DNA of 64,000 bases, taken from the NCBI GenBank assembly GCA_050084985.1, contig JBITNC010000001.1, positions 17,856,001 through 17,920,000 of the forward strand, written 5' to 3'. Position 1 is the first letter of the stretch, and each line of letters begins with the position of its first letter. Shown here in pieces: positions 9,561-22,744 of the stretch. The position numbers and the translations under genes were made by a program. The notes below the pieces were generated by a model that saw only the letters and a list, made by a program, of their open reading frames with translations, searched no databases and was not told the origin of the DNA. Source of the stretch: Nageia nagi (taxonomy: Eukaryota > Pinophyta).

Positions 9561-12500
9561 TAAGAATTCAAATTTCACTCCCTTTTGAGGATAACTTTAC
9601 CAACTTGATAACATCCCTAAGCTTATAGAATTGAGCTTCTAGAAGGGGCTTGGTGAACAAATCAACTGAGTTCAAGGTGGATGGGTACTACTCCAAGTGT
9701 ATAATACCATCAAGAACTTTCTCCTTGATAAAATGGGTATGGATTTCCATATGTTTTATTCTGTATTGGAACACTAGATTCTTAGCCAAAGAAATAGCCG
9801 ACTGATTATTTGAAGAGATCAAAGATGAGCCACTTTACTCATACCTAATTTCTTTTAGAAGATGCCTTAGCCAAATGGATTCTTAGGTTGCAATAGACAT
9901 GGCATGATATTCAACTTCTATGGTGGAAAGAGAAATAGTAAGTTGCTTCTTGGAAGCCCAAGATATAGCACTTGAGCCAATGCTAAACACATACATATTG
10001 ATTTCATGTCATCTCTATCTCCCCTATAGTTAGAATTTGAAAATCTAGAGAGAACAAATGAGGGTAACTTGGAATACTTGAGAGCAAGATCCTTATTCCC
10101 TACAACATACCTCAAGATTTGCTTAATAGAATTGAGGTGCTAAACATAAAGTTTTTGCATGAATCAAACCATCAGATTCATTGCAAAGGTAATATCTAAT
10201 CTAGATATAATCAAATACAAATACTACCAATTAATTACCTATAAGTAGTAGCATCAACAAACTGAGAGTTGGAGCTTTGAGAAATAGTGATTCTAAGAGA
10301 GATTGGGATCGCAACATATCTACACTCCTCCATTCCAAACTTTTGCAAGATGTATGATATATACTTAGATTAACTGAGGTAAGTACAACCTTATATTGAT
10401 ACACTTACATTCTAAGATAGTAGTGCAAGAGATCAAGAATAATCATTTCAAATATTGCCTTAAGTTTGGATATGCACTCTTAAATGATTTCATCATTATT
10501 CTCAGTAATCAAAAGATCATCCACATAAAAGAGAATCAAAACCACATCTTTTCTTTGATTGAGCACATATAGATTAGATTCAAAAAAATACTTAGAGAAT
10601 CCAATGTCTACAAAGTACCCTAAAATGTTTTTATACTAGGCTCTAGGTGCTTGCTTAAGTCCATACAATGACTTCTTTAGCTTGCATAAAAGGACTCTTT
10701 ACCTTCTATAATAAACCCTTCTAGTTGATTTATGAAGATTTCCACATCTAAGTCACCATTGAGAAATGCAGTCTTAACGTCAAGTTGAAAAACTTTCCAT
10801 CCTTGATCTATTAAAAGAGAAAAGATAACTCTCATAGTAGGTATCTTTTCCATGAGAGCAAAGGTTTCCTCATAATCTACATTGTATTTCTGAGCAAAAC
10901 CTTTAGCTACTAACCTTGCCTTGTATTTTTCAATATCTCCAACTGAATAAAACTTAACCTTGGAGATCCACTTATTGCTAATCACATTCTTTTTATTGGG
11001 ATAAGGAACCAAGTCCCAAGTTTTATTTTTCATAAGTTCCTCACACTCCACTTTCATAGCTTCCATATAGCACTCATGCTTAGAAGCTTCTTTGAAGGTT
11101 AAGGGCTCATGCTTGTTGTTAATCTTGGTAATTAAGTATTTGTTAAAGGTCATGCTCATTATTACCCTTTGTGTTGGAGAATTTTATTTCTAAGGTGACT
11201 TGTCTAAATCAATATCTAACTAGTTAGGAGCAACTAAAGAGTCCTCTATATCATACACATCCTCATTAGAAGTAGATTTTTCAGGAAGTTCATTGAACTT
11301 TACATCCTTTGAAATGAACACTGCTTTATAGGTTAGAGAGTAGAGCCTATAACCTCTATGCTTATTGACATAACCCACAAAGATATATTTTTTAGCTCTT
11401 TTGTCTAACTTCTTTCTTTTCTTAGAATCAATGTAAGAGAATGCTTCACAACCAATCACACTAAAGTGAGAAATGTTAGGTTTTCTTCCTGATCATGCCT
11501 CAAAAAGAGTTTTACTCTGAATAAATTTTGTGGGACACCTATTCAAGGTGTAAATAATAGTGCTCAAAGTTTCACCTCATAAGAATTTAGGAAGATTACC
11601 CAACATGCATCTATCCATCTCCATAATTATTCTATTTTTCTTTTCGATAACACCATTCTATTGAGAAGTGTATGGAATTGTAAACTACCTCTTGATTCTA
11701 TACTTAGCATAATAGTCACTGAACTCATTATTGTTATTATTTGATCTTAACATCTTAATTTAAAGGTTAGTTTGATTCTCAACAAAGCCTTTAAAAATCT
11801 TAAAACTCTCAAAGGTTTAATTCTTGTGCTCAAGTAGATACCCAAAGGTCATCCTATTAAAGTCATTAATGAAGGTCAAGACATAAGATTCTCCTTGAAT
11901 TGACTTAATATAAAATGGACCCATCAAATCTAAATGCACAAGTTGAAGAGGTTGAGATGCTCTTATTGCCTTATCCTTTTCAAAATTTTATCTATGCATC
12001 CTACCAAGAATGCACTTCTCTCATAAACCAATCAAAGGAGAAATTGAAAGTAAACCTTTTACAAGTTCTTGGTCTTTCATGACTTGAATACTCTTATGGT
12101 TAGGATGCCCTAAACGATGGTGCCAAGGATTGCCTTTAAAACATACACTAGAAGCAAGACACATCTTTGATGGAACTTAATCCATAATGTAGAGGTTATT
12201 TTTCATAGATCCTTTAACCAAAGTGGAAAGTCCTTTCTTAATGCACCAAGATTAAGTGTCAAACTCAAAAGAGTACCCTTTTCTAGAAACTTGGATCATG
12301 GAGAGAAGGTTCATCCTTAACTTAGGAATATAGAGAACATTTTCAAGAACCTTTATATGAATTAGCACACTTCTCCTTGGAATTCAAAGGTAGAGTTATC
12401 ACCTATCACAACTGCATCCTTTTTATACTTGTGAAAGTTCTCAAACTTTTCCTTTTCAAAGCATAGGTGATTAGTGCAACCAAAGTCAACAATCCATTCA

Positions 12501-13152
12501 GATGAAAAAGAGCGAGATAAGGAGTAGAATGTTGTAGCAAAACTAGCATGAATTTTTTTTTTTATAATTCTTTACATTTTCATTGCCTTTATTCTTTTCC
12601 TCTATTTTCTTTTTATAGCAATTAATTATTTTGTGACCTTGAATGCCATAATAGTTACAATTGCCATCAAACTTTTTCTTAAGATAAGGAGTGTGTGCTT
12701 TTCCTTTTCCATCTTTTTGATTAAAATTATTGTTGTTACCATTATTTCTACTATTATGGTTGTTATTTATGTTGTTCCTATTGCTATTATAGCCATTACC
12801 TCTTTTCTCAAACCTTTTGGAGGAAGAAGGATAAATTTTTTTTGATGGTTGAACTTTCTTTTGAAAGGAGTTTTGGTTACTTCAAAAGTAATATTATTAT
12901 CCTTAGGAGAAGAAATCAATATTTTATTATTAAAGGTTTTTTCATGCTTCAATAGGTGCTTTGAAAGTTTCTAAACTTTGAAGAGGCTTTGAAGAATGAT
13001 GAATACCATGAACTCATCATTGATCCAATTGCATCCACAAGCAGTAAGTTGGGTCCTTAGGTCAATGATTTTGTTTAAGTAGATAGCCACATTTTTATCT
13101 TCTCCTTGATGAGATTGAAGCAAATTTTGGATAATGGTAAATCTTCTTAAAA
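9561..13152 (-). pseudogene. Cop-C gag-pol, degenerate and lacking the gag N-terminus
   Basis: Minus-strand remains of the same polyprotein as Cop-A, with many stops and frameshifts. Readable blocks are RNase H (about 9600-10230), RT (about 10240-11160, with the VAKGFAQKY and FQLDVKTAFLNGDLDVEI motifs), the integrase C-terminal part (11220-11459), the integrase core and zinc region (about 11470-12350), the protease region (about 12430-12530), and gag with a zinc-knuckle area (12600-13152). It shares the TAA between RT and RNase H (near 10240) with Cop-A and Cop-B. The first ~120 gag residues are missing because the sequence switches to Cop-B at about 13153. Confidence 0.88.
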
Positions 13153-13737
13153 AATTTGAAAAGTAACCCCTAAAATGAATACATCCGCACGTATTTTCCA
13201 CAACATGACTTGTTTGGGGAGCCATGAGGTGAGGACAGGGCAGACTGGAGCCCTTTTAGTCCGAAGAACCAAGTGGTGGTAAGTCCATCTTAATTGCCCC
13301 TAAGACCTCTGTTGGATTGGACATAACTCTATTAGGTGGACAGGCATGTGTGTAGTGATACCACATGTCCACACGTCCATTCAGGGATTATCCTGATAAC
13401 CTAGGAGGAAAACTGAAACCCTTAATCAAGATAATTAAAATGGCCGGTCCAAGATACGTCGGATCCTTGGAAAATAGTAGGTACTTCTCCTTATGAGAGT
13501 ATATCACTGACCAAGGTGAACTGGTTGAGGACTGGTAGTACCTGGGCTCCACCTTACGGGCATCCAGGTGAAGGCCTAATTCTATACAAGAAAACAACCC
13601 CAACTTTATCCTTCTATGGATCGTGGTTAATGAGTTTACACATGTGGGACATGTTTGCTTATTAGATGTTTTATATGTATAGATGAAAATTGTAAAAGTT
13701 TGCATTCTTATTGCATATTCATTTGTTTTTTGTAGCA
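13153..13737 (+). other. Cop-B leader remnant
   Basis: Closely matches the Cop-A leader 5720-6310 read on the minus strand. It ends in ttgttttttgtag, CA and then the gag ATG at 13738, keeping the 3'-splice-like sequence (AG at 13734-13735). Confidence 0.85.
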
Positions 13738-16700
13738 ATGGTTGAAACCTTCGTTCCCAAGCACATACTCGATGGTTCCAACTTTGGAATATGGGAACCT
13801 CGTATGAAAGCCGAGTTACAAGCAAGAAAGCTATGGCAGATAGTTAGTGAAGACGTGGTTGCTCCTACCGATGAGAAGGCTCTTGAAGTATACAACTCAA
13901 ATAATGAGTTAGCAACTTCTATGATTTACCATGCAGTTTCAGATGATGTCCTTCTCATGATTTCTTCATCAACTTCAGCAAAGGAAGCTTGGGATAGGTT
14001 AAAGAAAATTTACCTTGGGTCCAAATTTTCAAGGAGGTTTACCATTCTACAAAAGTTGTTGCAGTATCGACAAAGTGAAGATGAAAGTGCCTCCATCTAC
14101 TTAAACAAAATCATTGACCTCAGGACACAACTGGTTGGTTGTGGGTGCAACTGGATCAATGATGAGTTCATGGTCTTCATCATTCTTCAAAGCCTTACTA
14201 CAAAGTTCAGCAACTTTGTCACAGTTATGGAAACAAGGCTCGATGATGAAGAAGATGTCATTTCACTTGATAACCTTTCTAGAATTCTTCTAAAGCATGA
14301 GGAAACTTTGAACAAGAAAATGTTGAACCTTTCTCCAAAGGACCATAGCATTGCTCTAGGAGCAATCAAAACTCCTTTCAAGAAAAAGTTCAAACATTAC
14401 AAATTCAAAGACAACAAGTCCTCATCTACCTTCAGGAAGTATGACAAAAAGGGCAACAACAACAACAATCATGGCAACTACAGGCACAGAAATGATAAAG
14501 CAGGATCCAGCAATCCAACACCTCAGGAAAAGTTTGATGGGAATTGTAACTTCTGTGGCATCTTTGGGCACAAAGAGTATGATTGTCGCAAAAAGAAATT
14601 TGCTCAAAAAGGAAAGGGAAATGTAAATGTGAGAAATTTCAATAATAAAAAGAAGAACAAGCATGCTGCTTCTGTTGCCTGCTACTCAATGACTCAAACT
14701 ATTTCAAAAGATTAGATTATTGATTCAGGATGCACTAATCACATGTGTTATGAAAAAGATAAGTTTGAAAACTTTCATAAGTACAAAAAGGATGCAGTTG
14801 TGATAGGTGATAATACAGTCCTTGATGTTCACGGAATAGGAAGTGTGAAGATTCATGGAAAGACTCTTGACAATGTCTTTTATGTGCCTAAACTAAGGAT
14901 GAATCTCATCTCCGTGATTCAAATTACAAGGAAAGGATGCTCATTTGAGTTTACCTCACACTCTTGGTGTGTTAAGAAAGGACCTGCCACTTTGATGAAA
15001 GGATCAGTAAAGAATGACCTTTATATTGTGGATCAAGTACCTTCAAAGATTTGTCTTGCTACAAATGTTTGTTCAAAAGGTAATCTTTGGCATCAACGAT
15101 TAGGACACCTTAACCACAAGAGTATTCAAGCTATGAAAACTCAAGAACTTGTGGAAGGTTTACCTAATATTTCACCCACAGTTGGTCTTTGTGAAAGGTG
15201 CATTCTAGGAAAGATGCATAGGCAAAAGTTTGAAAAAGATAAGGCAACTCAGGCTACTTGTCCTCTTCAACTTGTGCATTCAGATTTGATGGGTCCTTTT
15301 CAGACTAAGTCACTAGGTGGAGCTTCTTATGTTCTGACCTTCATTGATGACTTCAGTAGGATGACATTTGGTTATCTACTTGAGCACAAGGATCAAACTT
15401 TTGACAGGTTTCATAACTTCAAGGCACTTGTTGAAAATCAAACTGATTTTAAGATCAAAATGCTGAGATCTGACAATGGGGGTGAATATAATAGCAATGA
15501 GTTTAACGAATTTTGTGTTAAACACGAGATTAAGCGACAATTCACAATCCCTTACACCCCTCAGCAAAATGGAGTTGTTGAAAGGAAGAATCGCACCATT
15601 ATGGAAATGGCAAGATGCATGTTGGGTAACCTTCCTAGTTTCTTATGGGGTGAAGCTGTACACACTGCTATTCACACCCTAAATAGGTGTCCTACTAAGG
15701 TAGTTGAAGGTAAAACTCCATATGAAGCATGGACAGGAAAGAAACCTAACCTCTCACACTTCAGGGTCTTCGGTTGTGATGCATTTACCTTCATTACCTC
15801 AGAGAAACGAAAGAAGCTAGATAAACGATCAGAAAAATGCATCTTTGTGGGGTATGATAATCAGCATAGAGGTTACAGGCTCTACTCTTCATCCCATAAA
15901 ATAGTCTTTGTGTCTAGGGATGTTAAGTTCAATGAACTTTCTGAGGATACGACCTCTCATGCTGAAGTGTCTGATACAGATGATTCTTCGCCTGCACCTA
16001 ACTGGTTGGATGAGCATGTAGAGAAGTCACCATAAGAGCAAAATTCTCCAGCACAGAGAATTACAAGAAGTATGACCTTGAATAAATCCTTATTTGCCAA
16101 AATTGATAATATGCATGAGCCATCAACCTTCAAAGAAGCTTCCAAGCAAGAGTGTTGGATGGAAGCTATGAAAGTTGAGTATGAGGCGCTCATGAAAAAT
16201 GAAACTTGGGATTTGGTTCCTTATCCCAATGAGAAAAATGTGATTGGCAATAAATGGATATACAAGGTCAAGTACAATTCTGATGGAAAAATTGAAAAAT
16301 ACAAGGCAAGATTAGTGGCCAAAGGATTCGCTCAAAAATATGGTGTTGATTATGAGGAAACCTTTGCTCCTGTAGCCAAGATGCCTACTGTCAGAATAAT
16401 TCTTGCTCTTTCTACAGCTCAAGGATGGAAAGCTTTTCAACTTGATGTCAAAAGTGCATTTCTCAATGGTGACTTGGATGTTGAAATCTACATGAATCAA
16501 CCAGAAGGATTTATTCCAGAAGGAAAAGAGTCTCTTGTGTGTAAACTAAAGAAGTCTTTGTATGGACTTAAGCAAGCACCTAGAGCATGGTACAAGAAAA
16601 TTTCAGGATTCTTTGCAGATATTGGTTTTTCCAAATGCTTCTCAGTTTTAGATCTATATGTACTCAATCAAGGAAAAGACGTGGTCATAATTCTCCTTTA

Positions 16701-17664
16701 TGTGGATGATCTTCTCATAACAGGCAAAAATATTGAAATCATCCAAGAGTGCATCTCCAAACTCAAGGCAACATTTGAAATGACTGATCTAGGTCTATTG
16801 CATTACTATCTTGGGATGCAAGTGTACCAACACAAAGATTGTACTTATCTTAGTCAATCTAAGTATATATCAGACATCTTGCAAAAGTTTGGAATGGAGG
16901 AGTGCAAATATGCTGCAATACCTATTTCTCCTGGAATCGTTGTCTCACTGAGCTCAGATTCTCAGTTGGCTGATGCTACAGCTTATAGATAATTGATTGG
17001 TAGTCTTCTGTATCTGACTATCTCTCGTCCTAATATTACCTTTGTAGTGAATCTGATGGCACGATTCATGCAAAAACCATATGTTGAACACCTCAATGCT
17101 ATTAAGCAAATCTTGAGGTATGTCGCAGGGACAAAGAATCTTGCTCTTAAGTATTCCAAAGTGCCCTCGCTTGTTCTCTCAGGGTTCTCAGATTCTGATT
17201 ATGGGGGAGATAGAGATGATAGAAAATCAACCTCTGCATATGTGTTTAGCATTGGTTCAGGTGCTATCTCTTTGGCTTCCAAGAAGCAACCTACTGTGAC
17301 TCTTTCTACCATCGAAGCTAAATATCGAGCCATGTCTATTACCGCCCAAGAAGCTATTTGGCTAAGACATCTTCTGAATGAAATTGGGTATACTCAAAAT
17401 GGCCCATCTCTTATTTCGTCAGATAATCAATCAGCTATCTCTTTGGCTAAGAATCCTGTGTTCCATCAACGAACCAAACATGTAGAAATCCAAGCTCATT
17501 TTATCAGGGAGAAGGTTCTAGATGACATCATACACTTGCAGTATTGTCCATCTACTGAAAACTCCGCTGATTTGTTCACCAAGCCCCTTCCTGAAGCTCA
17601 GTTCTGCAAGCTTAGGGATTCTCTCGAGTTGGTGAAGTTGCCCTCAAGGGGGAGTGAAGTTTAA
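13738..17664 (+). pseudogene. Cop-B gag-pol polyprotein, three in-frame stops
   Basis: 1309 codons in one frame, collinear with Cop-A without any indel. Gag zinc knuckle begins at C270; the protease motif is DSG at 329 (DTG in Cop-A); the integrase triad is D516, D579 and E615; RT has YVDD at 988-991; RNase H follows. Stops are TAG at codon 326 (14713-14715, tryptophan in Cop-A), TAA at codon 766 (16033-16035, glutamine in Cop-A) and TAA at codon 1085 (16990-16992), the last shared with Cop-A and Cop-C. The two private changes look like C-to-T or G-to-A transitions. The frame end (SRGSEV) lies just upstream of the 3' tail. Confidence 0.95.
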
Positions 17665-17733
17665 ACTTTTGTTAGTGATGACAACTTCACCTCTTAGAGG
17701 CCTTTTTTATTGTACATTCTAGACCTCCGTGGT

Positions 17734-17994
17734 AAGTTTGCTCTGCATGACAAACTTGTTGTACAATTGTTGTTATAGAGTGTTGATTATTTTATACCTC
17801 AGTGGTAAGTTTGATCTATGTGACAAACTTGTTGTACATTTTATACCTCCGTGGTGAGTTTGCTCTGCGTGAGAAACTTATTGTACAAATTTTGAGCATA
17901 TAATTAATATACCTCCGTGGTAAGTTTGCTCTGCGTGATGAACTTGTTGTACATTCTATACCTCCGTGGTGAGTTTGCTCTGCATGAGAAACTC
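17734..17994 (+). repeat. Array of five 24-nt hairpins in the Cop-B 3' tail
   Basis: In RNA sense: 17734-17757, 17807-17830, 17856-17879, 17922-17945 and 17971-17994. Examples are AAGTTTG-CTCTGCATGA-CAAACTT and GAGTTT-GCTCTGCATGAG-AAACTC. Unlike the fully paired stems of Cop-A, some units contain G:T pairs. Each hairpin is preceded by a word close to acctccgtggt, and most are followed by ttgtaca. Confidence 0.85.
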
Positions 17995-18487
17995 GTACAA
18001 TTTTTTATGCTCTATTTAAAATCAACACATGTCTATATACAACAGGTGACTATGAGTAATGGCTTGGCATCTCCGTGATGGCTTATAGTGCACCATTGAT
18101 CAGTTATTTATAAGATGGCATTATTTAATTCTCTTATTTGAATATATGATGCATCTAACTGATTTTGTTCATGAGTTGCTTGTAGCATGCAGGATCTTCT
18201 TTAGAAATGCAGGTTACTCACCTTGTGAAAGCAAGCTCATGGAGACTCACATGTCAGCTTAAAGTTGATCGACTACTATGTACAGTGAAACCAATTGTGG
18301 TTAATGATTGTATTGTAAACCATTTTTTGTCAAATAGTAATGTAGTGAGTCTCATACTAGTTCTCAAAATGATTCTCAAAATATGTAAAAGTTCTCATCT
18401 CCACTTGTATCTCTATGGAGGAGAACTCTCTCTTACTCTCTCTCTTCTCTCTTCTACGCTCTATCCCAATATTGCATTAAGGGGGAG

Positions 18488-18976
18488 TGTTAGAATTTGT
18501 AATGAAATATTGTGAATATCTAGACTCCTTGTAAATTCAATTAATCACTTAAGGGTATGTATATACCTTAAGTGATTAATAGAATTCTTTAATATGTAGA
18601 CTTTGACTTTACCAAAGTGGGTAGTTGGTAGGTTGAAGTTTGGTGATAAATTTAATGTAACCCTAACCTTACCCTTGGGTTAAAGGAAGGTTAGGGAGGT
18701 GCTCTCAACCTATAAATAGAGGGCCTCTCCTCATGTAAATACATCTAAGTTTTGAGTAAGATTACTCTACTTGGTTGTGTAGGAGAGAGCTAGAGAATAG
18801 TTGTAAGAGAGACATAGATTTGAGAATAAGAGAACTAGTTGTGGATGTACTCCCAAGGAGGGAGGAACCACATTATATTGATGCGTTATCTTGAGTGATT
18901 GTGTTATCTTGTGTACACTTGAGTTTCCTAGTCTAAGGTCCTAAAGGATTTGTTTAGATCTAGCTCAAATCCTTCA
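18488..18976 (+). repeat. Cop-B 3' LTR
   Basis: 489 bp, TG...CA, same family as the Cop-A LTRs. TATA box tataaatag at 18711-18719. It holds a long palindrome at 18540-18580 and a 10-bp telomere-like inverted repeat at 18661-18696, directly upstream of the TATA box. The polypurine tract taagggggag precedes it. Confidence 0.95.
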
Positions 18977-21092
18977 ATTTGTTTACTAACCCCTAAAGGA
19001 AATCTTTACATAGGTCCATAACTTGCACAAGTTATCTTTGCAGAAAGGATAAATGCATCATTTTCATAATTTGCACAAGTCCAATAACTTTGCATAAGAA
19101 TAAAAATACTTCGCATGCATCATTCCATAGCTTTGAAATTAATTTATAAGCATGCATCAAATTAAGTTTAGCTTTGCATAAAGATATACATGTAATATCT
19201 AGATAAATATTTAAGTAAAGTTTATACATATTCCCCCACTTTTACTTTAAAAAATTTATCCCCTAAAGATAGCATACTAGTTTTACCTTAGAAATTTAAC
19301 TAAGAAAACTACTTGTATTCTAAAAATTATATACTAAGTATGCATACATTCTAATAAATTTACATAAATACAAAACAATTCCCCCTTTTTTAATTAAAAA
19401 AAGGTTTGAATATGCCCCCATTCAATAGATACTAAAAAATTAGTCTACTTAAAAATGCTACGAATTAGGCAAAAAAAAATATCCCTCTTAATAAAATAAC
19501 ACTATGTTATTCAATAAGGTATATTTTTATTTCTAAAGCATGGTAAGTTTATGGTTTAAACAATTTGTCCAAAAAAAAATGCCACAATGCACAATTTCCT
19601 CTATTTAAAAAAAAAAAATTGCTTTTAAGGGGTACTAAAAAAGCAACTAGACAAGTAATAATCCTTTACTTCAAATAATGATGTTATCCATACTTTCAAA
19701 CAAAGCATTGAATGTTTGAAAAATGATTACCTGTTTACTTGTAAGACATTAAGGATTAATTTTTACCCTTACTTCACTCTAAGTTAGACTCATTAAAGCA
19801 TGTCATGATGAGTTGAACTTGTAAGGGTTAAAAAAATAAATACTTGACCTTCCTTTACTCCATGGTAGAGTCATTTAATGAAAAAAATGATGGTGAAACA
19901 CTTTAGAGAGATAGTTTTTTACTTAGAAATGACACCCATTCATTAATGAAGAATCAAAAGCATATAAGCAACCATCATATTAAAAAATTTTAAGAAAAAA
20001 AATGGAGAGAGAAAGGGCCAAAAAGTCCAGGGTCAAAGTTTTATTGAAAAATTTATAGTTGCACCTGGAGGGAGGAAGGAGAGGCCATGTGATGAAGAGG
20101 TGTGGGGTGATTGGAGTGGTTGCTAGTGGTAATCCAACTAGATCAATTCACCTTTCCCATTATCCTCAAAGCATGCAACAAACTAGAAGGCCATGGTGGA
20201 GGCAACGGAGGGGAACCCATGGTAGAGGTAGCAGAGGGGAACCATCGAGCAAATAAGATACTACATACCTATTTTCCTCTATCAATTTATATCCTATAGG
20301 TAGCTAATGAAGGATGATTGAGAGAAAAAAAAAGAGTGGAGCTATGTTAAGTTAGGTGGGGAGCGGAGACAAGGGCTAACAAGGTTGAGAGAAGCGACAG
20401 AAAGATGAGGTCATGGGGCTAGCCACCACATAGAAATGCTAGGTAGACAAAGGGGTTATCCATGGGATTGGCCACCATCATATGGTAAACAACCCTCCCT
20501 AAAAACTATATGGCCCCACCTTAAGTCTCAACATGCGGTTTGGACAAAGTGCAAACCACTTGGAGGTGAATAGTAGTCGATGTTGGGTGAGCGTTAGGAT
20601 AGAAAGAGTTTGATTATCACCTTTCCCCTTGCTGTTAGCTTTAAAAAAGGTTAATGTAAATTATTATTCAAAAGAAAATTTTGAACATGTATATATTCTA
20701 TGTTGCCTTTTTTGAAAAAATACCTCTTTTTTGGTAAAAATAATTGTAAAGAAAATTACAATGTTTTAGTAAAATTTTCATTGTGTTTTTTTTATACACA
20801 ATAAAAAATATATATATTTTATTTCAAACCCAAAAAAACTTATAACAATATATAAAACATCTTTTATAAATAGTTACAAAACAAATATTGTATAACAATA
20901 TATTGCTAAATTTAAGCCAATATTGTAAAAGAAATAGACTAACACATAATAGAAAATATGTTAGTAATATAAAGTATTCCAAGAAAGAAAGGAGTTTATA
21001 CCTTTAAAACTCTTTTACCTCATAATGAAGAGTAGGTTTAAGACCTCCAATTTGAATACCTCCAAGATGTTGAAGAAAAGCTTCCACACCAA
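18977..21092 (-). mobile_element. Cop-C 5' leader
   Basis: Continuation of Cop-C to the right of Cop-B. Its start (aacccctaaaggaaatctttacat) parallels Cop-A 6427-6450. It is AT-rich with a GC-richer segment around 20050-20560. Near its right end the conserved minus-strand words GAGGTAAAAG and AAAGGTATAA match the donor-like sites of Cop-A. No coding frame is recognised. Confidence 0.75.
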
Positions 21093-21104
21093 GCTCTGAT
21101 ACCA
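21093..21104 (-). other. Cop-C primer binding site
   Basis: Minus-strand TGGTATCAGAGC three bases from the LTR end, the same primer type as Cop-A. Confidence 0.9.
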
Positions 21105-21107
21105 AGT

Positions 21108-21577
21108 TGAAGAAGCTAACACTAACAAGATAATTCTTAATCAACCAAGATCACATGAAAGCTCACAATTAAATCTAACAAACTCATAAAGCAATCTCAC
21201 AACACAATATGTAAGTGGTTCCTCTAACTAAGAGTACATCCTCTAACTAGATCTTTACTTCAATCACAAATGCAACTCTCTTAGAATCCTCCTAATCCTT
21301 TCTCCTAACCACTATCCTATAGGATAACTTTACTCCACAATTGGTATGTGTTCACAAAGATGGAACCTTCTATTTATAGGCCAAAATCCTTCTTTGGATC
21401 ACCCTTTTATCTAATGTACAAAAGCATGACATGCACATCCTTTTACTCAAGGGGCATGCTCATGACATGGAGTGTAAGACAAGTTACATTATCATATTCA
21501 CTTAAATACTTTAAGGTGTGAACTTCCATAGAATATTTAATACAAACTTTTACAATAATGCATTATACATTCCAACA
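21108..21577 (-). repeat. Cop-C 5' LTR
   Basis: About 470 bp, with minus-strand ends TGTTGGAATG and CTTCA. It is related to the solo LTR at 40870-41368 and to the fragment at 1-68. It has a TATA-like tataaatag on the minus strand near 21373-21381. Confidence 0.85.
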
Positions 21578-22044
21578 AAAATATGATCGTAAAATTATAA
21601 GCACACCATGCTGCCAACAACATGGATTTATATTGAAAATTTATGTAAATTGATATATTAAAATGAAAGGCTAATGATTAATTGAATATATAGTACATTC
21701 ATGATTTATTGGTATACTGATAATTATTCCAAAGCCATGGTCTCCCATGAGTAAATATTGCATTGATTGCAAGACATCATTAGTGTGATTTATTCAAACA
21801 TCATCCATAGGCTATGACTTATCTATCATAGTAATCTATGTATCATATTTTGTATCACTATGGTTGGCATTGACCATAGTACAAACATCTAAATATTATA
21901 TTTTATCCTTACTATATACATTGCTTATTCTTTTATGGATGTGATCTATGTGGGTTTATGTTATTTTGTACCATAGGAATTATCTAGGTGGGTATGATTG
22001 GCATTGATCACTCACCTTTCACAAGGACAACATAATATCTTCTA

Positions 22045-22600
22045 GTCATAGACATAAAACATATGATCACGGATGGCTAATGACATGGCTATTGAGAGTT
22101 CACTCACTTAAAAGTAAACCAACAATGTAACCTTGAGCTAGATGTTGACATTGAATCATCTCTAATGGATGATAAAACTTGTTGTGTATCCACATGATTT
22201 TTACTTTGAACCCATCTAAAGCATATTATATTCAAATCATAGACATACAAATGTATGATCATCCATGGCCAACGACATGGCTAGTGAGAGTTTACTCACT
22301 TAAAAGTAAACTAGTGATGTAGTCATGAGCAAGATGTTGACATTGGATCATCTTCAATGGATGATACAACTTACTATGTATCCACATGTTTTTTGATTTG
22401 AACTAATCCAAAGCATAATGTATTCGGATCATAGACTAAAAATATATGATCATCGATGGCTAACGATATGGTTAGTGAGAGTTCACTCACTTAAAAGTCA
22501 AATTGATGATGCAACCATAAGTAGATTGCTAACATTGACTCATCATCAATGGATAATGCAACTCACTATGCATCCACCCTATTTTTATGACTAATACTTC
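22045..22600. repeat. Tandem repeat, about three units of ~187 bp (Tat-G upstream copy)
   Basis: Units begin near 22051, 22240 and 22430. They share gatcatcgatggctaacga, agtgagagttcactcactt, tgttgacattggatcatc and tatccacat. The same unit occurs at 41640-42190. Confidence 0.85.
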
Positions 22601-22744
22601 ATTGCAAGTATCTACATCCTGAACAATAGAAGAAAATCATAGAATTTCATGCCATCAATGATGTGCATATTGTTCCCTACACCACCAATAGTGTTCATTT
22701 CATCATTATTTCATCTCATTCAAAGTGAATCCTCTCTATTTCAA

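Larger units (their letters stand above)
13153..18976 (+). mobile_element. Cop-B: Ty1/Copia element, 5'-truncated, inserted in Cop-C in opposite orientation
   Basis: Plus-strand sister of Cop-A. It keeps the gag-proximal 585 bp of leader, the complete-length gag-pol frame, the 3' tail with hairpin array, the polypurine tract (18478-18487) and a 489-bp 3' LTR. The 5' LTR, primer site and about 2.3 kb of leader are missing. At its right end Cop-C resumes with its own leader (18977). At its left end it abuts Cop-C gag, and about 1 kb of Cop-C is lost there, so one deletion removed both the 5' end of Cop-B and the neighbouring Cop-C sequence. The joint is in a shared AAATTTG. Confidence 0.9.
1..21577 (-). 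mobile_element. Cop-C: Ty1/Copia LTR retrotransposon, degenerate, split by two later insertions
   Basis: Old minus-strand Copia element running from the left window edge to its 5' LTR at 21108-21577. It is interrupted by Cop-A (478-9178) and Cop-B (about 13153-18976). Its own parts are 1-477, 9184-13152 and 18977-21577. It is the same broad family as Cop-A and Cop-B: same order of parts, same primer site and recognisably similar gag-pol. Its gag-pol has many stops and frameshifts, and about 1 kb including the gag N-terminus is missing at the Cop-B junction. The left end of its 3' LTR is outside the window, so its target duplication cannot be checked. Confidence 0.85.
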
